Shown here one piece after another: positions 21,084-29,443 of a stretch of DNA of 35,130 nt (position 1 is its first letter; every line of letters begins with the position of its first letter). The notes beneath the pieces were generated by a model. It was not told the DNA's origin and searched no databases. It was given only the letters and a program-made list of their open reading frames with translations. This stretch comes from Acrocarpospora phusangensis (GTDB lineage Bacteria; Actinomycetota; Actinomycetes; Streptosporangiales; Streptosporangiaceae), in contig NZ_BOOA01000083.1 of NCBI RefSeq assembly GCF_016862995.1, positions 1 through 35,130 of the forward strand, written 5' to 3'. A program made the position numbers and the translations under genes.

Positions 21084-22430
21084 TTGCCTCGAAACGCCAC
21101 CAACACGCATGCGATCACGGGGGTGATCAACCGCCTCAACAGTCAGGACTTCGACCGTTGGGCCGTCCAGATCCGGCGCGCCGGCGGCTGCCGTCAGCCG
21201 ATCCACCTGCGCGGCAAGGTTGAACACCGTGATAGAGCCACCGGTGCTCTGCTTCACAGGTACAGCACTCGCCTGGAACCGGGCGGCGTGCTGCGGATTC
21301 CGTGTAAGACTCGGCGAGCTTCCCGCTGTGAATCCTGCGCCGAGACGTACCGGGCCGACACCTATCAGCTCATCCGCGCGGGCCTGGCCGGCGGCAAGGG
21401 CGTGCCCGTGACGGTGATCACGCACCCGTGCCTGTTCGTCACGCTCACCGCGCCATCCTTCGGGCTCGTCCACACCCGACGCGAACGGAACGGGAAACCG
21501 GACCCGTGCCACGCACGCCGCGCCGCTGCTACCTGCCCGCATGGCGTCGTCATGTCCTGCACGGTCCGCCACTTGGTCACTGATCCCCGCCTCGGCGAAC
21601 CGCTGTGCCCCGACTGCTACGACTACACGGGCTCGGTCCTGTTCAACGCTTTGGCGCCGCTGTTGTGGAAACGATTCACCGACGCGTTACGCGGTCGCCT
21701 GGCCAAAGGCGCGGGCCTGGCCGCTAAGGCGCTTCGGGAACAGGCCGTAGTGTCCTTTGCCAAGGTCGCCGAATACCAGCGCCGCGGAGTCGTCCATCTT
21801 CACGCCGTGATCCGCCTCGACGGCCCGGACGGGCCCGTCTCCCTGCCTCCGGTCTGGGCAACGGGGGAGATCCTGACTGATGCCGTACGGCATGCTGCAA
21901 ACGTCGTCTCTGCCGTGGGCCTTGCCAGCCGCAAGCCGCTGCGCTGGGGTGATCAGCTCGACATTCGCCCGATCACTCTGAACGGCGACCTCACCGCCCA
22001 AGCCGTCGCGGCCTACGTCGGGAAGTACGCCACCAAAGCCGCAGAATGCATCGGAGTCATCGACCGTCGCATCTATCCCCTCGACGACCTGGCCGCGCTG
22101 CCCATCCGCGACCACGCCCGCCGACTGGTGGCCGAATGCTTCCGCCTTGGCGGGCTGGACGAACTGGACGGCCTCCGACTCCTCATGTGGGCTCACATGC
22201 TCGGCTTCCGGGGTCACTTCTCCACTCGATCCCGCCACTACTCGACCACCCTCGGAGCACTCCGGGCGGCCCGCACTGACCATGTCGTCGACCACAAGAT
22301 CACCACCGGACGGCTGTTACTCCTCGACGAGAACACCGTTCACGTGATCTCTGACTGGACCTATGCCGGACGTGGGCTCAGTTCGGGTGAAGCGCTTTTG
22401 GCCGACGCGATCCGGGACGGTGTGCGATGA
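21084..22430 (+). CDS. repSA: RepSA-type replication initiator
   Basis: The 448-residue protein begins at TTG with AAAGGAGAT seven bases upstream. It has a cysteine-rich N-terminal part (CKTRRASRCESC, CHARRAAATCPHG, LCPDCYDY) and a rolling-circle initiator core with the HxH strand RRGVVHLHAVIRLDG near residues 233-247 and a tyrosine helix AAYVGKYATKAAE. This is the pattern of RepSA of pSAM2, which nicks the element's origin and lets the excised circle replicate. It lies in the rep-xis-int order typical of the family, and its stop overlaps xis (ATGA). Confidence 0.88.
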   Translation: MPRNATNTHAITGVINRLNSQDFDRWAVQIRRAGGCRQPIHLRGKVEHRDRATGALLHRYSTRLEPGGVLRIPCKTRRASRCESCAETYRADTYQLIRAGLAGGKGVPVTVITHPCLFVTLTAPSFGLVHTRRERNGKPDPCHARRAAATCPHGVVMSCTVRHLVTDPRLGEPLCPDCYDYTGSVLFNALAPLLWKRFTDALRGRLAKGAGLAAKALREQAVVSFAKVAEYQRRGVVHLHAVIRLDGPDGPVSLPPVWATGEILTDAVRHAANVVSAVGLASRKPLRWGDQLDIRPITLNGDLTAQAVAAYVGKYATKAAECIGVIDRRIYPLDDLAALPIRDHARRLVAECFRLGGLDELDGLRLLMWAHMLGFRGHFSTRSRHYSTTLGALRAARTDHVVDHKITTGRLLLLDENTVHVISDWTYAGRGLSSGEALLADAIRDGVR

Positions 22431-22615
22431 CCCGCCGCGACGAGCTGATGGGCGTCTCGGAGGTCCTCAACGAGCTGGGCATCTCGCGGCGGACCTTCTA
22501 CCGCTGGCGCGAGCTCGGCCACGCGCCCAAGTGCCTCAAGCTGCCCAACGGCGAGATCCGCGTGTGGCGCAGTGACCTCACGACCTGGTTAGCGACTCTC
22601 AAGGAGGCCGCGTGA
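22427..22615 (+). CDS. xis: Excisionase (MerR-type HTH)
   Basis: The 62-residue protein is a single HTH of the excisionase class (MGVSEVLNELGISRRTFYR, then LPNGEIRVWRSDLTTWL). It bends attachment-site DNA so that the integrase runs in the excision direction. It overlaps rep by four bases and int by four bases (GTGA), so all three are likely made from one transcript. Confidence 0.88.
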   Translation: MTRRDELMGVSEVLNELGISRRTFYRWRELGHAPKCLKLPNGEIRVWRSDLTTWLATLKEAA

Positions 22616-23979
22616 ACACCTCCTATGACGTGAAGTTCTGGGAGACCCGCCGGAACAGCGCCAGCAAGACACCGTCCTACACCGTGCGTTGGACGGTCGG
22701 CGGGCTGGCGAAGTCCAAGACCTTCCGGACAAAGGCACTGGCCGACAGCTTCCTTTCTGACCTCCGACAGGCAGCGAAGAGGGGTGAGGCTTTCGACCTG
22801 AAGACTGGACTCCCTGAGTCCATGCTTGCGCCAGCCAGGAACGAAGGGCCTACCTTCCTGACCTTCTCGCAGTCCTACCTAGCGGGCCGATGGGTCCACC
22901 TTTCCGCCTTGAGCCGGGAAGCTGTCGCATACGCGCTGTTGTCGATGCTGCCCATGCTGGTCAAGGACATCCCGAACCGTCCGGAAGACGACGATCTTCG
23001 GGCTGTCCTCCGTACTTACGCCCTGCTTCCCGAGAGCCGTAGGTCAGAACTGCCAAAGCAGCTGGAGAAGGCGCTTGGCTGGCTTGAAAAGGCATCGCTT
23101 CCCCTGGCCGACCTAGCTGAGCCGCGCGTTATCCGGCTGGCGCTGGACTCGATCGCGCTTACGTTCGCGGGCAAGTCTGCGGCGGCCACCACGGTACGGC
23201 GTAAGCGGGCGATCTTGCACCACATGATGGAGTCAGCGGTTGAGCTGAGGTTGCTGCCGTCGAACCCACTCCACGCCGTGAAGTGGAAGCGGCCGGTGGC
23301 TGCGGATGCCGTCGATCCTGGGACCGTGGTCAACCCGGCTCAGGCGCGGGCCCTGCTCGACGCGGTCGGCCGGGTGGGCCGGACGCGTGGGCGTCGCATG
23401 GTCGCCATGTTCGCGTGCATGTATTACGCGGCTCTGCGTTCGGAGGAGGTCGCCGCACTTCGACGCCAAAACTGCCACCTCCCAGAGGAGGGGTGGGGCG
23501 TGATCACGCTCGAACGCGCTCGTCCGCAAGCGAACAAGCGGTGGAGCGACTCAGGCGAGTCCCACGATGAACGCGGGCTCAAGCACCGGGCCGTCAAGGA
23601 GACGAGGACGATACCCATACCGCCGGTCCTTGTCGCACTGCTGCGGGCGCATATCGACGAGTACGGCGCGGCGGCCGATGGCCGGCTGTTCCGTACAGGG
23701 CAGGGAAGCCGTTACTCCGCCTCGGCCTGTTCGCAGGTCTGGCAGGAAGCCCGTCGACTGGCCTTCACCCCCGAGCAACTCGTCTCGCGTCTGGCGGCTC
23801 GTCCGTACGACCTTCGACACGCGGCGGTCTCGCTATGGCTGAACGCGGGCGTCCCGGCGCCCGAGGTAGCTAAACGGGCGGGGCACAGCGTTGATGTCTT
23901 GCTCAAGGTCTACGCAAAGTGCATCGATGGCCATCAGTCCCGCGCGAACGGTCAGATTGACCACGCTCTCGACGAATGA
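22612..23979 (+). CDS. int: AICE tyrosine integrase
   Basis: A complete 455-residue tyrosine recombinase with a GTG start overlapping xis. Catalytic residues can be placed: Arg276 in YYAALRSEEVAALR, Arg402 and His403 in YDLRHAAVSLWL (the first histidine of the usual HxLRH is Tyr here), His425 in AGHS, and the nucleophile Tyr434 in LLKVYAKC. It lies 204 bases from a tRNA-Arg gene whose 3' end faces it, the standard arrangement for site-specific insertion. A decayed near-copy is present at 280-1266. Confidence 0.93.
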   Translation: MNTSYDVKFWETRRNSASKTPSYTVRWTVGGLAKSKTFRTKALADSFLSDLRQAAKRGEAFDLKTGLPESMLAPARNEGPTFLTFSQSYLAGRWVHLSALSREAVAYALLSMLPMLVKDIPNRPEDDDLRAVLRTYALLPESRRSELPKQLEKALGWLEKASLPLADLAEPRVIRLALDSIALTFAGKSAAATTVRRKRAILHHMMESAVELRLLPSNPLHAVKWKRPVAADAVDPGTVVNPAQARALLDAVGRVGRTRGRRMVAMFACMYYAALRSEEVAALRRQNCHLPEEGWGVITLERARPQANKRWSDSGESHDERGLKHRAVKETRTIPIPPVLVALLRAHIDEYGAAADGRLFRTGQGSRYSASACSQVWQEARRLAFTPEQLVSRLAARPYDLRHAAVSLWLNAGVPAPEVAKRAGHSVDVLLKVYAKCIDGHQSRANGQIDHALDE

Positions 23980-23994
23980 TCCATAGCTCTCCGG

Positions 23995-24020
23995 AAGGCC
24001 TCGGCTCATGCCGGGGCCTT
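23995..24020 (+). terminator. Terminator after int
   Basis: Arms AAGGCCTCGGC and GCCGGGGCCTT (10 of 11 paired) with a 4-base loop are followed by CGTGTTTT. It lies 15 bases after the integrase stop. Confidence 0.75.
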
Positions 24021-24183
24021 CGTGTTTTCGGGCCATGACCTGGCCAAACGCCGTGAAGATCATTCCGTGTATATTCCGCGACTACTGACAAACAGCCGCC
24101 TACGGCGGCATCTGGCTGCTCAGGTGGCGTGAACCTACGTCGGAGAAGGCACAGGTCACACGGCATTTCGCCTGGTCAAAGGG

Positions 24184-24230
24184 TGCCCCCGGTAGGAATC
24201 GAACCTACGACACCAGGTTTAGGAAACCTG
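24184..24230. other. Right attachment site within the tRNA 3' half
   Basis: AICEs recombine within the 3' part of a tRNA gene, and the intact tRNA here sits beside int. The exact core cannot be set because no second copy of the tRNA 3' end is found in the window. The 163 bases between the int terminator and the tRNA include a GCCGCC/GGCGGC hairpin and may hold arm-type integrase sites. Confidence 0.55.
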
Positions 24231-24256
24231 TGCTCTATCCCCTGAGCTACGGGAGC
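24184..24256 (-). tRNA. tRNA-Arg (anticodon CCT)
   Basis: Read on the minus strand it folds as a complete 73-base cloverleaf. The acceptor GCTCCCG pairs with CGGGGGC, the D arm is GCTC/GAGC, the anticodon arm is CAGGT/ACCTG around loop TTCCTAA, and the T arm is GTAGG...CCTAC. The discriminator is A and CCA is not encoded. The gene's 3' end points at the integrase and serves as the insertion site, leaving the tRNA intact. Confidence 0.95.
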
Positions 24257-24429
24257 TTGGTCTGCAGGCTAAGCCTAGCGAAAGTGCGGGGTGGTGCGCG
24301 CCAGGATAAGGCGCGCCGGGCGGGAGGACTGGTCAGTAGTGGTCTGACCTGCGGTAAAGGGCTGGCAAGGGGGGATGTTAGGGGTGGGTGGGGTGGTTAC
24401 GGTCGCTGTTCGTGATTGGACGGCGGGGG

Positions 24430-24843
24430 ATGCGGGCGAGTCGGCGGCGCAGAGGGTTGCGGCCTGCTGTGCTGGTGGTGGCGGTGCTGGCGCCTGCGGT
24501 GCTGGCGATCGGGTTGTTGGTGGCTGAGCTCACCGACTACGGGGTGAAGGGTCGGGGGGCCTTTTCGATTGTGCTGGAGCGGCAGGACGATCCTCAGATG
24601 ATGGGGCCGGTTCTGGTGCCGGCTCCGGCGCGGCCGGATCGGGTTTATGAGGGGACGGTGCCCGCGCCGCGGCGGGCGACCTCGGATGTGGGGCCGATGC
24701 CGTTGCAGGCGGCTCCGGCGCGGCAGGAGGTGCCCCGGCCTGCCCGTACGGCTTCGCCGGCGGTACAGGCGGAGTGTCCGGATGACTGGGCAGACACGTG
24801 GCTTTGGGAGCTTTGTCAGGAAGATGCGCGACAGCCCGCCTAG
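24430..24843 (+). CDS. Small single-pass membrane protein
   Basis: The product is 137 residues from ATG at 24430. It has an arginine-rich start (RASRRRRGLRP), one membrane segment (AVLVVAVLAPAVLAIGLLVA) and a proline- and alanine-rich extracytoplasmic tail ending in a possible disulphide (ECPDDWADTWLWELC). No family is recognised. An upstream in-frame GTG (24412) is also possible; the ribosome site is unclear for both. It is the first chromosomal gene beyond the tRNA and lies before the VanY gene on the same strand. Confidence 0.6.
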   Translation: MRASRRRRGLRPAVLVVAVLAPAVLAIGLLVAELTDYGVKGRGAFSIVLERQDDPQMMGPVLVPAPARPDRVYEGTVPAPRRATSDVGPMPLQAAPARQEVPRPARTASPAVQAECPDDWADTWLWELCQEDARQPA

Positions 24844-24858
24844 GGGATAACGGGAAAA

Positions 24859-24886
24859 AGAGCCGAAGTTGGTATGTAACGGCTCT
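24859..24886 (+). terminator. Hairpin after the small membrane protein
   Basis: Perfect 7-bp arms AGAGCCG and CGGCTCT with a 14-base loop lie 15 bases after the stop codon. There is no T-run, so it may be a weak terminator. Confidence 0.45.
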
Positions 24887-24971
24887 GGGGACTCGGGCCC
24901 GAACACTCGCCGGGCTGTAGTAACGTGCGTGCCTGACCGGGGTCACGAGTTCGCAAATGGAGGAGTCGATC

Positions 24972-26060
24972 GTGCCAGCTCCTCGATCAGCGGGTCTGAT
25001 CGTGGTCGTCATGGTGCTGACTTCGCTCGTGGCGGCCGAGGCTCGCGCCGAGCCTGCGAAGGTGACGACTGCCGACATGGTCGAGTCGTCCGCTGTGGAG
25101 ACGGTGAAGGCGGATCCCGGCACGCTGACGGAGTTGCGGCGTGAAGCGGAGAAGGCGACCAAGGGAATCGAGCAGGCCACGAAGGCCTTGGTAGCGAGCC
25201 AGAAGGAGTTCGACACCTCGGTACGTCAGCTCGAAGGCAAGCTGACTCAGCTGCGGACCGCTGACGCCCAGCTCGCCCTGGTCCGGCGCCCGCTCTCCGA
25301 CCTGGTCGAATACATCTACCAGGACCCTTCGTCCTCGGGCTTGGGCCCGCTTCTGACGAGTGGTAGCGGGCAGAACGCGTTGCGGACGATGAGCGACGTC
25401 AATCAGCTCGCGACGGGCCGGAACCGCGTGGTGGACGACGCCGGCAAGCTGTTCGAGGAGCGGGAGAAGCTCGCGGCGGAGTCGCAGGAACTGCGTGCGA
25501 CCAAGCTGCTTCAGGAGGCGCAGCTCTCCTTCGAGATCGACACGTTGCGGAAGCAGTCGCAGCAGACGGTGAAGTCGCTGACCACGGCGCTGGCGAAACT
25601 GGGGGTGAAGCGGGGCGGCGGGGCTTGTGACCCTACTCGGGTCGTCGAGGCGGATCAGTACGCCAACGGGTTGCTGCCGCGGAACATGCTCTGCCCGTTG
25701 CCGTTCAAGGGGGAGGAACTGCGGGCCGATGCGGCGATCGCGTTCGCCGACCTGAACCTCGCGTACAAGAAGCGCTTCGGGCAGCCGTTGTGTGTGGTCG
25801 ACAGCTACCGGAGTCTGCGCGACCAGCAGATCGTCTACTACCAGCGGCCCGGTCTGGCGGCCATTCCGGGCCGAAGCAACCATGGGCTGGGCCTCGCGGT
25901 CGACTTCTGCGGAGCCATCCGGGTGTACAAGTCGACCGAGTTCGTCTGGTTGGAGCAGAACGGTAAGCGCTTCGGATGGATTCACCCGGACTGGGCCTAC
26001 GTGAGCCCATTCGAGCCGTGGCACTGGGAATACGACCCGAAGGTCGGTTCCCTCCTCTGA
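24972..26060 (+). CDS. VanY-type D,D-carboxypeptidase with coiled coil
   Basis: GTG at 24972 is chosen because TGGAGGAG ends six bases upstream; ATG at 24957 overlaps that site. The product is 362 residues. A signal peptide (GLIVVVMVLTSLVAAEARA) is followed by a long coiled-coil region (about residues 40-205) resembling hydrolase-activating peptidoglycan proteins, then a LAS/VanY domain. Zinc and catalytic residues are visible in SNHGLGLAVDF (His304, Asp311) and PWHWEY (His351, Glu353). It should trim the D-alanine end of peptidoglycan stem peptides outside the membrane. The coiled coil may target it to the division or wall-growth machinery. Confidence 0.88.
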   Translation: MPAPRSAGLIVVVMVLTSLVAAEARAEPAKVTTADMVESSAVETVKADPGTLTELRREAEKATKGIEQATKALVASQKEFDTSVRQLEGKLTQLRTADAQLALVRRPLSDLVEYIYQDPSSSGLGPLLTSGSGQNALRTMSDVNQLATGRNRVVDDAGKLFEEREKLAAESQELRATKLLQEAQLSFEIDTLRKQSQQTVKSLTTALAKLGVKRGGGACDPTRVVEADQYANGLLPRNMLCPLPFKGEELRADAAIAFADLNLAYKKRFGQPLCVVDSYRSLRDQQIVYYQRPGLAAIPGRSNHGLGLAVDFCGAIRVYKSTEFVWLEQNGKRFGWIHPDWAYVSPFEPWHWEYDPKVGSLL

Positions 26061-26078
26061 GCGGCCCTCTGAGCCCTC

Positions 26079-26513
26079 CTAGACCTGCCCTGTACGGCTA
26101 CCGCTTCCCTGCTCCGACACGGGCGTGAGCTCCGACGTACAAGCACTGCACCGAGTGGCCGCCTTCGGCACCTCGGTAAGACATTGGGGGCACTCGCGGG
26201 TCTCCTTCGGCTCGGCGGGTGCGAATCGCGCCATGAGCAGCTCGTACGGCCGGACGATGAAGAAGTACACGACGGTGGCCACGATGAGGAACGACACCAG
26301 GGCGTTGAGGAAGTTGCCGTAGCCGATCACGGCGTCGCCGATCTGCCACTTCAGATTGCCGAAGTTCGGCGCGCCGGCGATCGCGGAGAGGGCGGGCGTC
26401 AAGACGTCCTTCACGAACGAGTTGACGATGGCGGTGAATGCCGCGCCGATGACCACCGCGACCGCGAGTTCGATGACGTTGCCGCGTAACAGGAACTTCT
26501 TGAATCCGCCCAT
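26079..26513 (-). CDS. mscL: Large-conductance mechanosensitive channel MscL
   Basis: The 144-residue protein starts with the typical GGFKKFLLRGNVIELAVAVV. It has two membrane helices, the second being ALVSFLIVATVVYFFIVRPYE. MscL opens under membrane tension and releases solutes during osmotic downshock. The C-terminus ends in a zinc-ribbon-like pair (CPQCLTEVPKAATRCSAC), as in many actinobacterial MscL proteins. ATG at 26511-26513 has GAGAGGG upstream; the longer frame is not needed. It is convergent with the VanY gene, with an 18-base gap. Confidence 0.93.
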   Translation of the reverse strand: MGGFKKFLLRGNVIELAVAVVIGAAFTAIVNSFVKDVLTPALSAIAGAPNFGNLKWQIGDAVIGYGNFLNALVSFLIVATVVYFFIVRPYELLMARFAPAEPKETRECPQCLTEVPKAATRCSACTSELTPVSEQGSGSRTGQV

Positions 26514-26549
26514 GGTTCCCTCTCGTGCCCGTGCTTGAAGTCCCAAACC

Positions 26550-27251
26550 TTAGCGCGGGTGGATGGCTATCGAGAGACGGGCGCCGGACTGTGCGGCAGC
26601 CAGTTGGGCGGCCTGCCACTGGCTTGTCGCCAGGACCAGAAGCGCGCCTTCTGATCTGTCGTCGTCGGAGGTCGCGGCGAGGACGGTGACTCGGCTGACC
26701 ACTGGGCCACCGTTCGCGATCAAGACGGTTGTGGCACCGGCGAACTCCATGTCGGCGACCACGGACTGCTCTGGCGCGCCTTGCTCACGGGCTGCTGTGG
26801 GAATCGCGCCGTCGGATGACGATAAGAAGGCTCCGCTCGGAGCTGCCAGAACGTCGATGATGTCGCCTGGTGCGACCAGTTGTGCCACGTCGGCATCGGC
26901 GATCCGGACAGGAGTTGCCACCAGTCCAGGATGCTGCCCGGCCAGGAGGCCTCCGCCCAGGAGCCGTACGTCAGTCAGCGGCTCGCCCCGGCGTATCGGG
27001 CCGGTGAGAACTCGACCGGCGACCGTGGTGCCGGGCTCCAATACCCCGTCCGGCAGAACTGCGGAAGGGATGCGAAGCACCGTCAAATCGGCCATCGAGA
27101 GCCGGCCGCCGGGCAGATCCCGGGCGGCGGCGAGCACCTCAACTCCCTCCGAGCCGCTCACCGTCAGAAGAGCACAGGCGACCGAACATCCTGCGAGAAT
27201 CGCGGCCAGCAGACGGCGGCGCCGCCCGAGGAACCTGGTGATAGCACGCAT
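26550..27251 (-). CDS. SAF-domain protein, CpaB/RcpC family
   Basis: The 233-residue protein has an N-terminal basic stretch and membrane anchor (LLAAILAGCSVACALLTV). A SAF domain follows (LAAARDLPGGRLSMADLTVL), then the CpaB-type central block (AGRVLTGPIRRGEPLTDVRLLG, VAPGDIIDVL). CpaB proteins assist Flp/Tad pilus assembly; in actinomycetes they are often found alone, as here, and their role is unclear. It lies upstream of mscL on the same strand, separated by 36 bases. ATG at 27249-27251 has GGAG about 11 bases upstream. Confidence 0.8.
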   Translation of the reverse strand: MRAITRFLGRRRRLLAAILAGCSVACALLTVSGSEGVEVLAAARDLPGGRLSMADLTVLRIPSAVLPDGVLEPGTTVAGRVLTGPIRRGEPLTDVRLLGGGLLAGQHPGLVATPVRIADADVAQLVAPGDIIDVLAAPSGAFLSSSDGAIPTAAREQGAPEQSVVADMEFAGATTVLIANGGPVVSRVTVLAATSDDDRSEGALLVLATSQWQAAQLAAAQSGARLSIAIHPR

Positions 27252-28085
27252 GATCGAACTCCGATCTGGGATGGGTTGGCTTTTCGGCACCGTGGGAGGC
27301 CATACGGCGACCGAGTACTGCCAGCCAGTGTTTGGCGCACCCAAACGCCTCCGCCGAGCGCACAGACGTTCCGGCAGCCGGCTCCCACAGGTGCACGGTC
27401 CTGCCAATACTGTTCAGCAGCGAGCGATCTTCAGCACCATCTAGCAACGTGTCGGCCTGTTTGCTGAGCCTGAGTGATCATGGAGCCGCACAACAGCCAA
27501 CCTGGCGTCTAATCTATTCGGTAGGCACTTCTAAGATCGCCTAGCAGGATGGCGCGAGGTCGTCGCTTCTTGCCGTTATCCGGTGTCGTTATCGCAGGTG
27601 GTTGCTTCGCGCCGTACCGGCGCCAAGGGTGACCGGTTTCTTCTGTCGATTTCCCTAAGAGCGCCTAACAGAATGACCCGAGGCACTGGCCTTCCGCCGT
27701 TATCCGGCGCCGTTAACGCAGGTGACGCTGCTTGCCGCACCGGCGCCAAGCATGATCGGCTTCATTCTGTTAGGGGTCCTAGGGAGCCTGCAGGAATCCA
27801 ACTTGCGGTTCGGTAGAGAGTTCGCCGAAGTGAGAGGCTTGAAAATCTTGGATTATTCCTCTGCGAGCCCTAAGCGTTGCCGCTGGCCAGCACTGTAAGG
27901 CGCGAACAACTCGGCGGGGCGCGGTGCACAGGGAAGCTCATCGGCGCCCTGGCTCCGGCTGAACCAGTGGATCAACCGAGAATCCGGCTCTCTGATTGCC
28001 CGCCAGGGCTCACCGGCCCCCACGCGTGTGAGTGCATCGTGCAGCCCGTCGAAGACGAATGGCTGTGAAATGAGAGGCGAAACAG
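27252..28085. other. Long non-coding stretch with repeats
   Basis: Apart from the repeats described separately I see no convincing gene. The minus-strand frame at 27853-28140, downstream of the MTA phosphorylase, has coding-like composition (QPFVFDGLHDALTRVGAGE) but no family match and no good start, so I leave it uncalled. The promoter of the CpaB-like gene should lie near 27260-27350. Confidence 0.45.
27539..27785. repeat. Two tandem ~124-bp structured repeat units
   Basis: Unit 1 (27539-27662) and unit 2 (27663-27785) align along their length. They share GCCGTTATCCGG, CGCAGGTG and ACCGGCGCCAAG at matching offsets, with identity of roughly 70-75 percent by eye. Unit 2 is bounded by a perfect 13-bp inverted repeat, CCTAACAGAATGA (27664-27676) and TCATTCTGTTAGG (27762-27774). 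A piece of a third unit tail may precede unit 1. The layout suggests a small palindromic mobile or structured element. Confidence 0.7.
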
Positions 28086-28892
28086 CTAGGGGAGTTCGAA
28101 GGGCAGCTTTATCCCGTCCAAGGCGTTCCCGCAGGAGCACTCGCGCTCCTCCGGCAGGGCCTGCACCACGTCCGCGACCAGCGACCGCATGCGTTTGATG
28201 TTGGCAGCGAAGAACTCAAGCACCTCGGCATGGGTGACGCCTTCCCCGGCCTCGACCCCGGCGTCGTGATCGGTCACCAGCGCCATCGTCGTGTAGCAGA
28301 GGGCCAGTTCCCGCGCGAGGACCGCCTCCGGATGCCCGGTCATTCCGATGATCGACCATCCTGCGTCCGCGAACCACCGCGACTCGGCCCGGGTGGAGAA
28401 CCGGGGACCCTCGATGACCACCAGGGTGCCGCCGTCGACAGTCTCCCAATCGGCGGCGCGAGCCGTCCCGACCGCCGCCGCCCGCCCAGCAGGACAGTAC
28501 GGATCGGCGAACGACACATGCACGGCCCCGCCCGCGTCGTAGAAGGTCTGCACCCGCCCCGACGTCCGGTCAACCAGCTGATCGGGAACCACCAGCGCGC
28601 CGGGACCGAGTTCGGCCTTCAACGAGCCGACGGCACTGGGAGCGATCACCTGCCGCACCCCGAGAGACCGTAATGCCCAGAGGTTGGCCCGGTAGGGGAT
28701 GCGGTGGGGCGGGAATCCATGGTCACGCCCGTGCCGGGGAACGAACGCGACCCCGCGCCCCCCGATCCGGCCCAGCGTCACCTTGTCGCTGGGCGGCCCG
28801 TAGGGCGTCGAGACGTCGATCTCCTCGGCGTCGTCGAGAAGGGAGTAGAACCCTGAGCCGCCAATGACCCCGATGTCCACACGATTGACCAT
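28086..28892 (-). CDS. mtnP: S-methyl-5'-thioadenosine phosphorylase
   Basis: The 268-residue protein is a member of the PNP/MTAP family. It has the N-terminal IGVIGGSGFYSL, the phosphate-site segment FVPRHGRDHGFPPHRIPYRA, IAPSAVGSLK, the VVIEGPRFSTRAESRWF block and the C-terminal ALVTDHDAGVE. It phosphorolyses methylthioadenosine from polyamine synthesis to adenine and methylthioribose-1-phosphate. It is the last in a run of four minus-strand genes. MtnP versus a related purine nucleoside phosphorylase cannot be settled by eye, but IGMTGHPEAVLARE favours MTA phosphorylase. Confidence 0.88.
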   Translation of the reverse strand: MVNRVDIGVIGGSGFYSLLDDAEEIDVSTPYGPPSDKVTLGRIGGRGVAFVPRHGRDHGFPPHRIPYRANLWALRSLGVRQVIAPSAVGSLKAELGPGALVVPDQLVDRTSGRVQTFYDAGGAVHVSFADPYCPAGRAAAVGTARAADWETVDGGTLVVIEGPRFSTRAESRWFADAGWSIIGMTGHPEAVLARELALCYTTMALVTDHDAGVEAGEGVTHAEVLEFFAANIKRMRSLVADVVQALPEERECSCGNALDGIKLPFELP

Positions 28893-28944
28893 GCCGCCGA
28901 CCCTAGCGAATCACGCCGCCGTCGTCCTGGCCCGGGTTCCAGCC

Positions 28945-28973
28945 TGTGGATAACCGCGGGACCCTGTGGACAA
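28945..28973 (-). promoter_or_regulatory. Pair of DnaA boxes
   Basis: On the minus strand 28945-28953 reads TTATCCACA (the classical DnaA box) and 28965-28973 reads TTGTCCACA (the Streptomyces-preferred form). They start 20 bases apart, about two helical turns, in the 148-base gap between the FmdB-type gene and mtnP. Confidence 0.6.
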
Positions 28974-29040
28974 CGTAATTGACGGGTGGCTCGGGCTGTG
29001 AGAATGGTTACACGCAACCCGGCGACGCGCCGGTCGGGGC

Positions 29041-29355
29041 TCAGGCGGCCGACGTCGAGGAAGAGGAGGAAGCCGTGGACGACGTCGAAGACGACGTGCT
29101 GGCAGCGGGCTTGGACTCCGTCTTGGCGGAGCCGGTCTCACTCTTGGCCGGCGTCGACGCGGCGGTGGACGAGCTCGACGAACGGTTATCCGTGCGGTAG
29201 AAGCCAGACCCCTTGAACACGATCCCCACGGCGTTGAAGACCTTGCGGAGCTGGCCCTGGCACGCCGGGCATTCAGTGAGTGCGTCATCCGTGAACTTCT
29301 GGACAACCTCGAGCTGCTCACCGCAACTGGTGCAGGCGTACTGGTAGGTGGGCAC
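29041..29355 (-). CDS. FmdB-type zinc-ribbon protein
   Basis: The 104-residue protein starts at a GTG with GAGGAGG upstream. It opens with the standard FmdB-type ribbon PTYQYACTSCGEQLEVVQKF, followed by CPACQGQLRKVFNAVGIVFKG and GFYRTD. It ends in a long serine-, threonine- and alanine-rich tail. Named after a formamidase regulator, the family is widespread in actinobacteria with no settled function; nucleic-acid binding is likely. It lies downstream of the antiporter on the same strand. Confidence 0.88.
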   Translation of the reverse strand: MPTYQYACTSCGEQLEVVQKFTDDALTECPACQGQLRKVFNAVGIVFKGSGFYRTDNRSSSSSTAASTPAKSETGSAKTESKPAASTSSSTSSTASSSSSTSAA

Positions 29356-29443
29356 CGCGCTCCTCCTCGTGAACTGGCACTCGACCGGTGCGACTGCTAA
29401 ATGATAAGCCAACTGAGAAGCTGAAACAGAACATGGCGGGTGT

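Larger units (their letters stand above)
13623..24230. mobile_element. AICE backbone (pSAM2-type integrative conjugative element)
   Basis: The gene order is regulator/Nudix module, KorSA-like repressor, FtsK translocase, DUF2637 protein, RepSA, Xis, Int and tRNA. This is the standard AICE layout, and the set is complete for excision, replication and transfer. The left boundary is not at 13623: no attachment-site copy occurs there, so the cargo at 1.4-13.4 kb probably belongs to the same insertion, whose left end lies beyond the window. Confidence 0.85.

Noticed and set aside
24987-26024. 345-codon minus-strand frame
   Set aside because: Antisense to the VanY gene, whose signal peptide and catalytic motifs are clear.
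27853-28140. 95-codon minus-strand frame after mtnP
   Set aside because: Coding-like composition, but its start lies inside mtnP, it has no ribosome site and no recognised family; left as uncertain.
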